Of a stretch of 64,000 bases of DNA, positions 1 through 10,518 are shown in pieces (positions within the stretch are counted from its first letter, which is position 1; each line of letters opens with the position of its first letter). A model generated the notes under the pieces. That model saw only the letters and a program-made list of their open reading frames with translations. It ran no database searches and was not told the DNA's origin. Both the position numbers and the translations under genes were made by a program. Source of the stretch: Hofstenia miamia (taxonomy: Eukaryota > Xenacoelomorpha > Acoela); NCBI GenBank assembly GCA_004352715.1, contig SCFE01000007.1:1-64000 (forward strand), in the 5' to 3' direction.

Positions 1-1
1 C

Positions 2-961
2 CTAAGACATTCTATGAGTGATATTGATAATTTAATAAAGCATACTATTGTTCCTGATTGTATCTCCAGAAAACCACGATCACTTAAAGAGTTAAAGTTT
101 TTTAAAGCTAATGAATTTCGTACATTACTTTTTTACACTTTTATACCGTTTTTCTGGAACATCATCCCAGTAAAGTTTATTATTCATTTTATTTTATTAT
201 CATCCTCCATGGTTATTCTTTCTGAAAATAACTCTGAAAATATTGATTCTGTATCTTACATGCTGACTCGATTTTGTTCACTTATGCCCCAACTTTATGG
301 TCAGCTGTCGCAAACATACAATTGTCATTTGCTATTACATTATTGTAAGCAATACAATAATTTTGGATCCATCATTAATTGCGGAGCATTTTCTTTTGAG
401 TCTGCCAACCATCATCTTTTAAAATTTATTTGTAGTAAAACTCCTTTAAATAACTGTGTTTCACGTTATTTACATTTTTACTACCAACATAAGCTCCCTG
501 CAGAAAAACAAATGCGGAAAAAACTCTCTCGTCTACCAACGTTTTTTAGGGAAATCCTTCTCAAGGAAGGTATTCTTCCTGATCGTAACAATTGCTTCGA
601 ACTTGTCAAAGGCAGTGTTCAGAAAATATTTTCTTCTACAAACATAAAAAAAAGGTTTTATTTTTATGAGGATAATTTTTTTGAATTGATGCATATTGTG
701 ATCTTCTCTGAGAAGCTTTTTTGTCTGATAAAGACATTTGAGAGCAAACCGCTTTTAGATTCTCGACAGTTCGAAGATGTTTACTTGGATTTGGAAATTG
801 ATGTTCACAAAATCGTCCTACCCCAACATGTCATTTTAGATTTAAATGTTTTTTCTTTCAAATGCGTACCTCTATGTTCATTATTCAAGCCTTGTTTTAT
901 TGTAAACTATAGTAATTTTGCAATTGCTATTCAGCTTGTCTGTATTTTTGAGCATGATTAA
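2..961 (+). CDS. CACTA/EnSpm-like transposase, C-terminal part
   Basis: The first Met in view is at 14, but the frame is open to the left edge, so this is probably the C-terminal part of a longer protein. The pattern FKANEFRTLLFY, then HFILLSSSMVIL, LYGQLSQTYNCHLLLHY and INCGAFSFESANHHLLKF is the conserved tail of the transposase-like proteins of animal CACTA/EnSpm-type elements (DUF4218-like region). About 315 residues are uninterrupted. The last ~130 residues are Phe-rich and not recognisable. The DDE catalytic part would lie upstream of the window. A second, N-terminal fragment of the same kind of protein follows in the same orientation at 1390. The family call rests on remembered motif order; the exact superfamily is less certain. 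Confidence 0.6.
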   Translation, partial: LRHSMSDIDNLIKHTIVPDCISRKPRSLKELKFFKANEFRTLLFYTFIPFFWNIIPVKFIIHFILLSSSMVILSENNSENIDSVSYMLTRFCSLMPQLYGQLSQTYNCHLLLHYCKQYNNFGSIINCGAFSFESANHHLLKFICSKTPLNNCVSRYLHFYYQHKLPAEKQMRKKLSRLPTFFREILLKEGILPDRNNCFELVKGSVQKIFSSTNIKKRFYFYEDNFFELMHIVIFSEKLFCLIKTFESKPLLDSRQFEDVYLDLEIDVHKIVLPQHVILDLNVFSFKCVPLCSLFKPCFIVNYSNFAIAIQLVCIFEHD

Positions 962-1389
962 AAGTGTTACCTGTTTGCATTTATAATATGAATGATTTAT
1001 TTATGTTGTCTTTTCTCATCTGCTAAAAATTATGTCAATCTCTTGCAAATTATATATTGAAAAACAAATTCTGGTAATTTATAATTATGTAATAGTAAAT
1101 TGTGGTGGGTCTCTGATTTGTATTATACCTAATTCTTTTATAATGAATTATTATGTTAATTTTCAATGAAATTTAAGCACTCATGTCCTATTGGTAGCCT
1201 TTATGTGTTGCAAAAATCAGGAGCGTGGATCATTCGATATTTTTTTCAGATTTTAAAACAATAATTCGCAATATTCTATAAAAATCATTTACTATGGGAC
1301 ATAAAACGCACTTCTCTGGTATATTTTGTGCGTTAGATTCTGTTTGGATTTAAGCAATTTATTTAATAGTTTTTTTCAATTGTAGACTG
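962..1389. other. A+T-rich spacer, no gene seen
   Basis: This spacer lies between two transposase-like coding fragments in the same orientation. I see no terminal repeat that would mark the boundary between two CACTA-like elements. It may contain the 3' end of the first element and the 5' end of the second. Confidence 0.4.
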
Positions 1390-1905
1390 ATGAGTTATAT
1401 TCGTAAGCGATCTCAAAAACACGAAGATATATACCATAGAAGAATAAAACATTCGGTGGACACTGATCTGGACAATTCCATATCTGATAGTGATTCTTCT
1501 AAATCACATGACTGTCAATTTTTTGAAATAAATACTACACATTATTCTATTGAACGAGAAAGTACTGGTATTCCAGTACTCAGCTAGCTTGATTAGTGAA
1601 GAAAAGTAGAATGTTGCTCTAATCTTAATTTAGATAACGTTGATGAAACTTCTTTTCAAACTAATAAAAAACTACTATGTATGCAACGTCAAATTTCAGT
1701 TTCAAATTTTACAAATTCTTTTTTGGCTATTTCAAGCAAACATTCCCTTCCAGATAATTGCGTAAATGAGCTATTGGATTTGTTCAAAACCTGTTTACCT
1801 GAGGGGAATTCTTATCCAACAGGATATACAATTAAAAAACAAGCAAGGGCTTTATGTAATCACAAAATTCCGAAAATAATATTGATAGTTCGTCATTTAT
1901 TGTAA
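1390..1905 (+). pseudogene. CACTA/EnSpm-like transposase, N-terminal fragment
   Basis: Two open stretches (1390-1587 and 1681-1905) lie in the same frame and are separated by stop codons. The first is Lys/Arg-rich, then Ser/Asp-rich (residues SISDSDSSKSHDC), as at the start of many CACTA-like transposases. The second contains CVNELLDLFKTCLPEGNSYP followed by GYTIKKQARALC, which matches the segment shortly after the N-terminus of the same family (helical 'LL.L....LP..N..P.S.Y.+'). The intervening stops (first at 1585) imply decay or an unrecognised intron. The rest would lie in the gap starting at 1956. It is probably a second copy, because it lies downstream of the C-terminal fragment at 2-961. 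Confidence 0.5.
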
Positions 1906-1955
1906 TTGATTTTAAAGATCAATTGTGTGCAATATTGTAGGTAGAAACATACTCT

Positions 1956-2955
1956 NNNNNNNNNNNNNNNNNNNNNNNNNNNNNNNNNNNNNNNNNNNNN
2001 NNNNNNNNNNNNNNNNNNNNNNNNNNNNNNNNNNNNNNNNNNNNNNNNNNNNNNNNNNNNNNNNNNNNNNNNNNNNNNNNNNNNNNNNNNNNNNNNNNNN
2101 NNNNNNNNNNNNNNNNNNNNNNNNNNNNNNNNNNNNNNNNNNNNNNNNNNNNNNNNNNNNNNNNNNNNNNNNNNNNNNNNNNNNNNNNNNNNNNNNNNNN
2201 NNNNNNNNNNNNNNNNNNNNNNNNNNNNNNNNNNNNNNNNNNNNNNNNNNNNNNNNNNNNNNNNNNNNNNNNNNNNNNNNNNNNNNNNNNNNNNNNNNNN
2301 NNNNNNNNNNNNNNNNNNNNNNNNNNNNNNNNNNNNNNNNNNNNNNNNNNNNNNNNNNNNNNNNNNNNNNNNNNNNNNNNNNNNNNNNNNNNNNNNNNNN
2401 NNNNNNNNNNNNNNNNNNNNNNNNNNNNNNNNNNNNNNNNNNNNNNNNNNNNNNNNNNNNNNNNNNNNNNNNNNNNNNNNNNNNNNNNNNNNNNNNNNNN
2501 NNNNNNNNNNNNNNNNNNNNNNNNNNNNNNNNNNNNNNNNNNNNNNNNNNNNNNNNNNNNNNNNNNNNNNNNNNNNNNNNNNNNNNNNNNNNNNNNNNNN
2601 NNNNNNNNNNNNNNNNNNNNNNNNNNNNNNNNNNNNNNNNNNNNNNNNNNNNNNNNNNNNNNNNNNNNNNNNNNNNNNNNNNNNNNNNNNNNNNNNNNNN
2701 NNNNNNNNNNNNNNNNNNNNNNNNNNNNNNNNNNNNNNNNNNNNNNNNNNNNNNNNNNNNNNNNNNNNNNNNNNNNNNNNNNNNNNNNNNNNNNNNNNNN
2801 NNNNNNNNNNNNNNNNNNNNNNNNNNNNNNNNNNNNNNNNNNNNNNNNNNNNNNNNNNNNNNNNNNNNNNNNNNNNNNNNNNNNNNNNNNNNNNNNNNNN
2901 NNNNNNNNNNNNNNNNNNNNNNNNNNNNNNNNNNNNNNNNNNNNNNNNNNNNNNN
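1956..2955. other. Assembly gap, 1000 N
   Basis: A run of exactly 1000 N, most likely a placeholder or estimated scaffold gap. Any open frame across it is meaningless. Confidence 0.98.
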
Positions 2956-3146
2956 ACGGTTTATTGTTGCATATTCTCTCTCGCTTAAATCAAGGTTTCA
3001 CTTTGATGCAGACCATGCATTGAACCTGCCAAACAAACATTCATGTTATAATTCCACAGCTCTTATTTTAACCAATCAGTTAACTTTTCCTCCGTTTAAT
3101 TGTTTGTAATTAAAATGATTCAAATTTCGAGAAATGACTATCAGCA

Positions 3147-3159
3147 TTAACCTTAAACA
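3147..3159 (+). repeat. P element 5' terminal inverted repeat (candidate)
   Basis: 13 bp, ttaaccttaaaca, perfectly inverted at 6548-6560. The transposase pseudogene begins 240 bp further in. Confidence 0.6.
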
Positions 3160-3280
3160 GTCTGGGGATTTTAAAAATTTTTTTCATGATCCTATAAATT
3201 TTTTTAACGCTTATAGGTCCAAAAAGAGAATCTCCTCTTACATTTTCGCTCTAAATGATCGCGCTGGCTTTGTCCCATCA

Positions 3281-3302
3281 CGGCCATCTTTAATACAAGG
3301 CC
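3281..3302 (+). repeat. P element 5' subterminal inverted repeat
   Basis: 22 bp perfectly inverted at 6188-6209. Flanking bases (tcgcgc/ggc outside, ggaa inside) are partly shared, so the ancestral repeat was longer. It is a plausible transposase-binding or cleavage-proximal site. Confidence 0.8.
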
Positions 3303-3397
3303 CGGAATAAAGCAAACCCGCGTGCAGAGAGTGGGGTAAATAATTGCATTACTCACTCTCGCTCAATGTTTCATTCTGTTGTAAACCATTAATTACG

Positions 3398-6003
3398 ATG
3401 CCTTTGACGTGTGCAGTCGTTGGATGTAAGACTAACTATAAATCACGAAACCGTCCTCGAAATTACACATCAGTCTACAAGTTTCCTTCAAATGAAGAAG
3501 TGGATTAAGCAATTACACCGAGAAAACTTTGCTCCTACTGCAAATACTGGTATTTGTTCGAATCATTTTAAAAAGGATGACTTTGCATATATGTCAACAT
3601 GTACTAGACATTCAATGAAAGGGAGAGTTCTTAAGCGACCACGTTTACGTGTTTCTGCTGTACCCAGCATTTTTTCAATGTATCCTTCCTATTTTAATGA
3701 CAGTGTCCCTTGTAATCGTGTAAGCCCTATAATTCTAAAAGAGAAGAAATTGATAAGAAATTGATGGAAACTTTTCAAAATACTGATACTATTACAGATT
3801 TTTCTATTCCAAATGTAGTTTTCAATGGGTTTCAGAGGATTGCAATTGGTGCTGATATATTATTTCTAAAGCTTACTAAAAACCAAAATGAATCGTTTCA
3901 GGTTGATAAAAGTATGATTTGTACAATAAATGGCACAGATGATGGTTTAATTGTTCAACTTTTTCACCGCAATTCAAAAATTTCTACCATCAAATTTCGA
4001 CATTTGTTATCAAATAATGCGAATGTTAAGAAATTTAGTCAGTTAGAAAACCTGATAGTTTTTCTTAATAACTATGAAGAGTCGTTCTTGATTTCAGTTT
4101 CCAATGCTCTTGTAGACATACCAAACGAAGATTTGGACAAGCTAAATGATCTTGACTTGCAAGTTTTCAACTTTTTATGCGATCAATTTAAGATATTGAC
4201 TCAATCTAGTAAAAGATTATACTCTAAAGTCACATTGATTAATTCATTAAAGATTTTTTCCCAGAGTCAGCATGTATATGAAACATGTCTTATACTTGCC
4301 TACTGTGCGTTATCTTAGAAGTCTTGTTTTGACAGCAAATGTTGAGACAGGTATCGATTTCAATACGCCATTTATTCAACATATCCTAAAAGAAAAGTAT
4401 TCCGAAATTAGTGACGTTATACTTTGTGCGTATGAAGTACATCTTACCCCCAACTGTTGTGAACTTTACAATATCGCCGTTAAGAGGTCATTATTCTGCT
4501 GCTGCTTTGATTCCATCCAAAAATTTGACTGGTGTGGAATTAAATTGTTATGCACGAACTTTAATATCAAAATTGCAGGCATTCAAAGTTAAAGTGAAAG
4601 CTTTCATTACTGATAATCACTCTATTAATAGACTTTGCTTTCAACTTCTCAGTGGAAACAGTAGTTTATTTAATGTTGGAACTGATCTAACACCAGCAAT
4701 TGGAAGTATAGTAGTCGATGAGCGCATTTTTTCTTTTTCACTTTTGATTGATCCAGTTCACCTTCTAAAGAGAATTTGGATTAATTTTAAGAACTCGAAA
4801 TTGTTAAGATTTCCCAATCCTGAAGATTCGTCAATAATTTTGACAGCAAGATTTGATGTTATTCGGAAGTTGTATGAATTTGATTCTAAAAACCTCTTAA
4901 AAGTTGCACTTGGGATTACTAGGAAAACAGTGGATCCTTCTTCCATTGAGTCGCAACAAGTCAAACCAGCTGTTTTTCTATTCTCAAGTAGTACAATTGC
5001 AGCTATAAAGTACTACAAATTGGAGTCTGGCGAAGCAAATGGCATAGTTCTTTTCTTGGAATTGATTTCAAAATGGTGGCTAGTGAGTAACGTTAAAACA
5101 ATTAGTGAAGGAAGATTGAGTAGGGATGAATATAAAAGTCCCATTAAATCATTATGCGATAATTCATATATTTTTCTAAATTCCTTTGCTCAGTGGCTAT
5201 CAGTATGGCTTGAACGTCCATATACAAGAAATGATAGACTTAGTTATGAAACTTTATCCGCACTTTTCCTTCGTATTAAGTCTCAAATACATTTAGTAAG
5301 GCAACTTTTGAATGAAGATGAGTACAATTATGTGCTACTTGGAAAGTTTCAAACAGATGTTGTTGAACACCACTTTAGCAAATATCGCGATTATTGTGGT
5401 TCTCAGTACAACATTACACTTGCAGATCTACTTAATGCTGAAAAAAAGATTCGTTTGATTTCATTGTTAAAATCGGATTGTACTCTTTCAAATTTGAAGT
5501 CATCCAATAATGCTGTAATTTCTCATCATCCATCCGACTATGAAGCTGCTCATGATACACTTTGTGAAGTTGAATATTTGGATAAAAGAGAGCAGAACGT
5601 AATTTATTACATTGCTGGATTCGTCTGCAAAAAAAATAATGCATGCGATGAATGCTGTTTTTCAGAAACAGAAAATTATTCATTATTTCAAGAAAAGGAA
5701 CTATTCATACTATTAGATAAAGGTGGTCTACAAAAACCATCTAGTGGTGACCTATATCTAACATCGTGGGTTACTTGTCTTGTCAAGGAACTTGGTCATG
5801 CATATTGTACCCAAAATTGTACCAGAAAGAAATTCTTAGATTTGCTACAACAAACGCTGCTAGATGAAATTTATCCATGCAATTGCTTGCAAAAGAGATT
5901 ACAAATAATCGTTAACATTTTTATGAACAATGAAACTAAACTTTTAAATGAATGCTTTAATTTTTCTAGAAATTCTTGTAAAAAAATTAGTAAATTTGTT
6001 TAA
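3398..6003 (+). pseudogene. P-element transposase (THAP domain), frameshifted
   Basis: The protein would bind element ends through an N-terminal C2CH THAP finger and cut with an RNase H-like domain. The ATG at 3398 opens MPLTCAVVGCKTNY...SVYKFPSNEE (first Cys pair and the FP motif). The frame then shifts near 3500 to WIKQLHRENFAP...GICSNHF...AVPSIF (second Cys/His pair and AVP box, up to 3764). Further shifts fall near 3760, 4300 and 4430-4470. From 4411 one frame is open for 530 codons. It includes FITDNHSINRLCFQLL, LLIDPVHLLKRIWINFKN (the D.vHllK block), and a C-terminal IYYIAGFVCKK...CDECC. It ends at TAA 6001. At least four frameshifts make it inactive, yet the long 3' frame suggests fairly recent decay. 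Confidence 0.85.
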
Positions 6004-6187
6004 CTCATTTAAGTATAAATATAATACTTGTTAGCATGTACAAACTAAGTAATAGTATTACTTCACCAAGTAGATAAAATATATATATTTTGTTACTAAT
6101 TACTATAATATCAACATATCGTTTTTGCTACAAAAACATTTGGTAAAATGTTACCCTACTCTGTGCTCTTCTGTTTTTCTAGTTCCT

Positions 6188-6209
6188 GGCCTTGTATTAA
6201 AGATGGCCG
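6188..6209 (-). repeat. P element 3' subterminal inverted repeat
   Basis: Perfect inverted partner of 3281-3302, about 185 bp after the transposase stop codon. Confidence 0.8.
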
Positions 6210-6547
6210 TGGTCCCATCGAGGGTTGCCGCGCGACCTCTGACTTTGCGCACGGCCCGCCTCAATGGGTTTGGAATATCTTTGTACATATAAAAAAACAG
6301 TCAAAGTTCTTTGTTGCCGCCATGACCTCAAAAACAATAGGCATGGAGAGAATTTAAATCTTTGTCAAAAATTTCCAAAAAAACTTAATCTATTCAACAA
6401 TCTCTGCCACAGCAATAAGCTTTAATAGAAATTTTCAATATTGCAACAATGCAAGTTCCCCAATAAACCTAGCCATGCCGCAAGATTATTATTAAATTAT
6501 TTGCAAATGTGAAAAAAACAATTTGTTTTTCAAAAAGGCCACTAGGT

Positions 6548-6560
6548 TGTTTAAGGTTAA
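6548..6560 (-). repeat. P element 3' terminal inverted repeat (candidate)
   Basis: Perfect inverted partner of 3147-3159; it defines the probable right end of the element. Confidence 0.6.
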
Positions 6561-8077
6561 GGGATTAACTGAATTTTGATTATACTTCAATGCTGTTCAT
6601 GTACCTTGGAGCCACTAACATATCGAGTGCAGCCAAAATTTCCATACAATATATTTACATTTCTGCATGATAAGACAAGATTGTGGGCTTTGAACCCTTG
6701 AAAAGTTCTATAGGGTTATTTGAGGCAATCATAAAAATTCAATATTTAATGCACTAATTTCACATTTCTGCTCCTTGATTGATGAAGCTAATAACAGCAT
6801 ACTGTACAGTATGGTCAATATACGAAATATAAAATTGGCAACTACATTATAAATGTACTATTTTAAGATGTAAAAGGTATTTATATACGTAGAAAAGACT
6901 GTAGAAAACAATTTTAACTCCATTCAAGTTTTAGCTTTGAATTTACTTTTCGTTCTAAAGCGAAACAAATAAGATGAATAAAAGAATAAGAAAAAGAAAA
7001 AATGCTGATAACAACTACGAAGGCGTTAAGAAAAAATACAAAACTAAATAAAATTTAATAAAAAAAATATTTACACACATTAATTATAACAATAATTAAT
7101 TTGGGCTATGGCAGTGTTTGTTTTAATTAATAGAATAACCAGGATTCTCAGTTGCTTCGTAAAGATATTCGTAAATTTTACAATCAAAACATGTATTAGA
7201 TATAACTCGAACTTACCAAATGCTACATTTCCAAAAATTAGAATAGTCTTCATTCTAGTGTTTATGATAAAAAAATGCATCAAAATGAATAGTTAAATTA
7301 TAAATTGATATATTGATTAATAATTTAATGAATTGAATATTTCATAGGCATCTGAATTTACATGCCTGCAGCAACCTTTGCTACTCATTATTTATTGATT
7401 TAGTATGGGAATATAATAAACGCTTAGACAATTTAGTGTAGCTCCGTAGTTCATAGTATATATTTTCAATATCCAAAATGTGGTGTAGAAGGACGAAATC
7501 TCTACTGCCAATTGATACCATATAATTGTGATAGGAGTTTAGAGTATTGATATAAGACCAGAAACAATATTTGACTTTAAGGCACCCTGAACTTAATAGT
7601 AATTAAATCTGATTAACATTTTGGATACAACATCGCTCTTATTGCTTAAAGTAATGATTTAGATAAAATACTAGCAGTCATGATAGTAGATGATTGCTGC
7701 TAACAAGCTTCCTGTACGTACTGCGAAGAAGCTCGTAAATTGTCCTAGTAACACGTCAGAATAAATTATAATTGTTCATAGCTATCCTGGATGCTTGCTG
7801 GAGTATGGGGATTGAACGCTATATCATAGTTTATGGATGACTGCTAATAATGAAAATGGAATGCAAATATATGTGAAATATCTTTAAACATATAACAGTT
7901 TTGCTAGCATCATGTTAAATACATATCAGAACAGGCTACTAAATATAGTAAGTGAAATTTAAAAGTTATTGCTAACGAATATATTCTTTTTTAGACCCGA
8001 TTGTATGTTTTAAACAATCACTAGTGTTAGTGCTAACAAAATAGAACACGTTTCAGCACAAAAAACTGAATCACTTG
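6561..8077. other. A+T-rich region, nothing recognised
   Basis: Short chance ORFs only, on both strands around 7080-7296. I see no domain, RNA gene or clear repeat. Confidence 0.5.
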
Positions 8078-8087
8078 GTTATAATGA
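8078..8087 (+). repeat. hAT target-site duplication, left copy
   Basis: gttataatga, repeated directly at 10117-10126 just outside the right terminal repeat. Confidence 0.7.
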
Positions 8088-10116
8088 GGGCGACCGAAAA
8101 TATACCTTAAAAATCAGGAAAAGTTCCCTAACCTTTGGGAAAAAGTTACCTAATTTATACCTAACGAAAAGGTTAGAACGCTGCCTTATTTATATAGTTT
8201 ATCTCCTCAAAAAGAAAAAAGTAACTTCAATAAATTTATTTTTCATAGAAAAAAACAAAAATTATAATTTTAAACGCTGACAGAATTGTAGTGCACTATA
8301 ATGTATTTTCTCACGTTATCTACTTCAAAGTTACCATCTTTTGCCAGTATTTTGTTTAACATAGAAGAACTTCGTTCTACCGCAGCTGATGTTGGCCGAC
8401 ATTGCCGCAGTTTGCCAAACACTGTTGGTCAAATCTTGCGTGACATCTGCATGATTTCGCTGATTTCGTTTTTCTTGAGGCGCTTCTCTAAGTACGAGTT
8501 AATATGACATGGATCCGTACCGAGATCAACTTGTTGCACTTTGTTGTAAGCTTCGTCTATAGTAGTTTTGTCGGATTCTATGAAATTAAGAAGGCATGCC
8601 AGCTCGTCATTGCAGTGCTTGATTTCCATCAATTGAACAGGAAGATCCGGTTGCACAACAGCCGCCTTGGCTTTCGTTACAATCAACCCATCTCCGCTAA
8701 ATTGATTGACAATTTGAAGTACTTCCGGAAAATGATTAGCATAATAGAAAGTGGCCTTCAGCCAACTGGCCCATCTTGTAACAACCAGCCTGGAGGTACT
8801 CTGATTTCACCAAAGAGTGCCTTTCGTGTATTATTCTTGACCGTGCCTGCTTTAACTCGTGCAATCAATGTATCAACTTGGTCAAAGTTTGCCTTCACTT
8901 TCATGGCGGCATTATGTAGAAGATGAGCGAGACAAGCGACGTGGAATATGTTGGGGTAAAGCAGTTTCAGCTGTTTTCCTGAACAAATCATGTACGCTGC
9001 TGCATCAGTGAGCAAGAGAGAAAGCTGTTGTCTCTCTGTTCCCAGCTGCCACAGTACATCGTCAATGGTGTGTAGGATAATTGTAGCATTTGGAGACTGT
9101 TCCAGTGGTATGCAATCTATCATGTAAGTCTTACCAGGGTTATCCACCATTCCACCAAGAATAGCCAAAAACTTCTTCCCGCCAACATCGCTCTCGACCA
9201 CAATCAGGAATATGTTCTGGTTTGTCAGCAATTCTCTCACGTGAGTATTTTCTTCATTTGCAAGTTGTGTGACTTTGTCCCGACAAAAGGTTTCACGCGG
9301 CAGCGGACGGCCCATCTCGCGAAAGAGTTTCTGCAATTCTGATCTTCAAGGGAATGTCAGCCGATAGAAAAGCGCGAACAACATTCGCAGTAAAATGTTT
9401 GGGGATTCTTGGCATAAATTGTTTCCGATCTTTTGGTTTACTTAGTGTCTTTGCCTTCTGGTGCTTTGCCGAATCGGTGTGCTTTGTTACCATTCGACGT
9501 TTCTCAAAATAAAACAATGCAACTGCAGAGAATGCAATACAGTTCATTCTGAGGAGACTTTTTGAACTCATTCGAAAATTCGGAGACATATTTGAGAACT
9601 TTGGTTAGCGACTGTGCTGTTTCACAACAGGATGCTACTTGTTTTACATAGCAGTTCAAGTGTGTATAGACAATCTGGTACCACAGTTACGCAATGGGTA
9701 GTCTAAGGCTCCGTGCAAACTATAGTTCAAAATTGCCATATCAAATTACTAGCTAAAATTACTTTCTCAAAAAAGTCGTATCGTTTGCGTGCGGTCTAAC
9801 AAACATTCGGCACCATCCTCTCCAGCCACACAGTTATGCAAAGTGACGAAACAGCAGGTTTTTTTTGCAATAAATTGTGAAATTTGACTAAAAAACGAAA
9901 AAGTTTGAAAATTACCTTAATTTTATACTTTATTTACTGTATATTCCCAAAAATACTTTTTATACTTTATCTACCCCAAACGGCTTTTTATACTTTTTTG
10001 ATACCTTATAACTTTCTTCCTAGTGACCCCCTAATGAAAAGGAAGTGCTTTTTAGCCACCTCAGAAAATTTCCAAACTAGAAAAAAAGTTTACTTTATAT
10101 AATTTTGGTCGCCCTA
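8087..10116 (-). mobile_element. hAT element, non-functional
   Basis: The ends carry short inverted repeats (agggcgacc at 8087-8095; ggtcgccct at 10107-10115). The 10-mer gttataatga occurs at 8078-8087 and again at 10117-10126, which is consistent with a hAT-type 8-bp target duplication (ttataatg) with a one- or two-base ambiguity at the right end. The enclosed pseudogene is a hAT transposase read on the minus strand. The length of about 2.0 kb is typical of a small autonomous hAT. Confidence 0.8.
8282..9589 (-). pseudogene. hAT transposase, frameshifted
   Basis: Read from 9589 downward. A basic N-terminal segment has a BED-tail-like KHTDSAKHQKAKTL, then FTANVVRAFLSADIPL. After a frameshift near 9300 comes the catalytic core: FLIVVESDVGGKKFLAIL, CIPLEQSPNATIILHTIDDV, LLLTDAAAYMICSGKQLKLL and CLAHLLHNAAMKVKANF. 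A further shift near 8760 leads to a helical stretch (8429-8686). A last shift leads to the C-terminal dimerisation motif PTSAAVERSSSMLNKILAK...VRKY at about 8300-8397. The order catalytic core, then TSA.VER, is diagnostic of hAT. In the first catalytic block the residue order is VESDVGG where relatives usually have DESDVGG, so the catalytic Asp may be lost. Confidence 0.85.
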
Positions 10117-10126
10117 GTTATAATGA
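10117..10126 (+). repeat. hAT target-site duplication, right copy
   Basis: Same 10-mer as 8078-8087. One extra base separates it from the right inverted repeat. Confidence 0.7.
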
Positions 10127-10318
10127 CTCAGTCTGCTGCGAGCACTCGCGAAGGAAGGATGTCATGCATTTCAAGTGAGTTTTTTTATCTTTAATACCAA
10201 TCTATATACTGAATATTTTTATGATTTACTGTTTGCTAAAGATATTATTGATGTATGTATCAAACGTTAATTTTTGGAAACTATTTTCACTGTAATATAG
10301 ATGAACTTGATTACATAA

Positions 10319-10336
10319 TATATATAGTAGGCTGGG
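10319..10336 (+). repeat. piggyBac-like left terminal inverted repeat
   Basis: 18 bp, perfectly inverted at 12373-12390. The core ctggg followed by ggtatagggc may be the functional end. Confidence 0.7.
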
Positions 10337-10518
10337 TAGGTATAGGGCACAAAATGCAAATTCTCAAAATTACTTGAAATATTGTTTAAAAAATCATTTC
10401 ATTGTGATATTACTTGAATTTAAAAGTTTTATATCATTTTATAATAAATTATTATTTGTAAATATAAAAATACCTATGTATATAGCCTTTTATTATCTTT
10501 TTCCGATCTTTGACAACG

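Larger units (their letters stand above)
3147..6560 (+). mobile_element. P element (THAP/P superfamily DNA transposon)
   Basis: A P-type transposase pseudogene lies between two sets of inverted repeats. The outer pair is 13 bp (ttaaccttaaaca at 3147-3159, reverse complement at 6548-6560), and similarity continues inward for about 25 bp with mismatches. The inner pair is a perfect 22-bp inverted repeat at 3281-3302 and 6188-6209, again with weaker similarity on both sides. P elements are known to have terminal and subterminal inverted repeats and an 8-bp target duplication. I did not find a convincing 8-bp duplication next to the outer repeats, so the outer limits may be a few bases off. The length of about 3.4 kb suits an autonomous ancestor. 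Confidence 0.75.

Noticed and set aside
1925-3109. Long ORFs running through N runs here and at 22265-23837, 57136-58260, 59008-60279
   Set aside because: They consist almost wholly of unknown bases; only the real residues next to the gaps were used.
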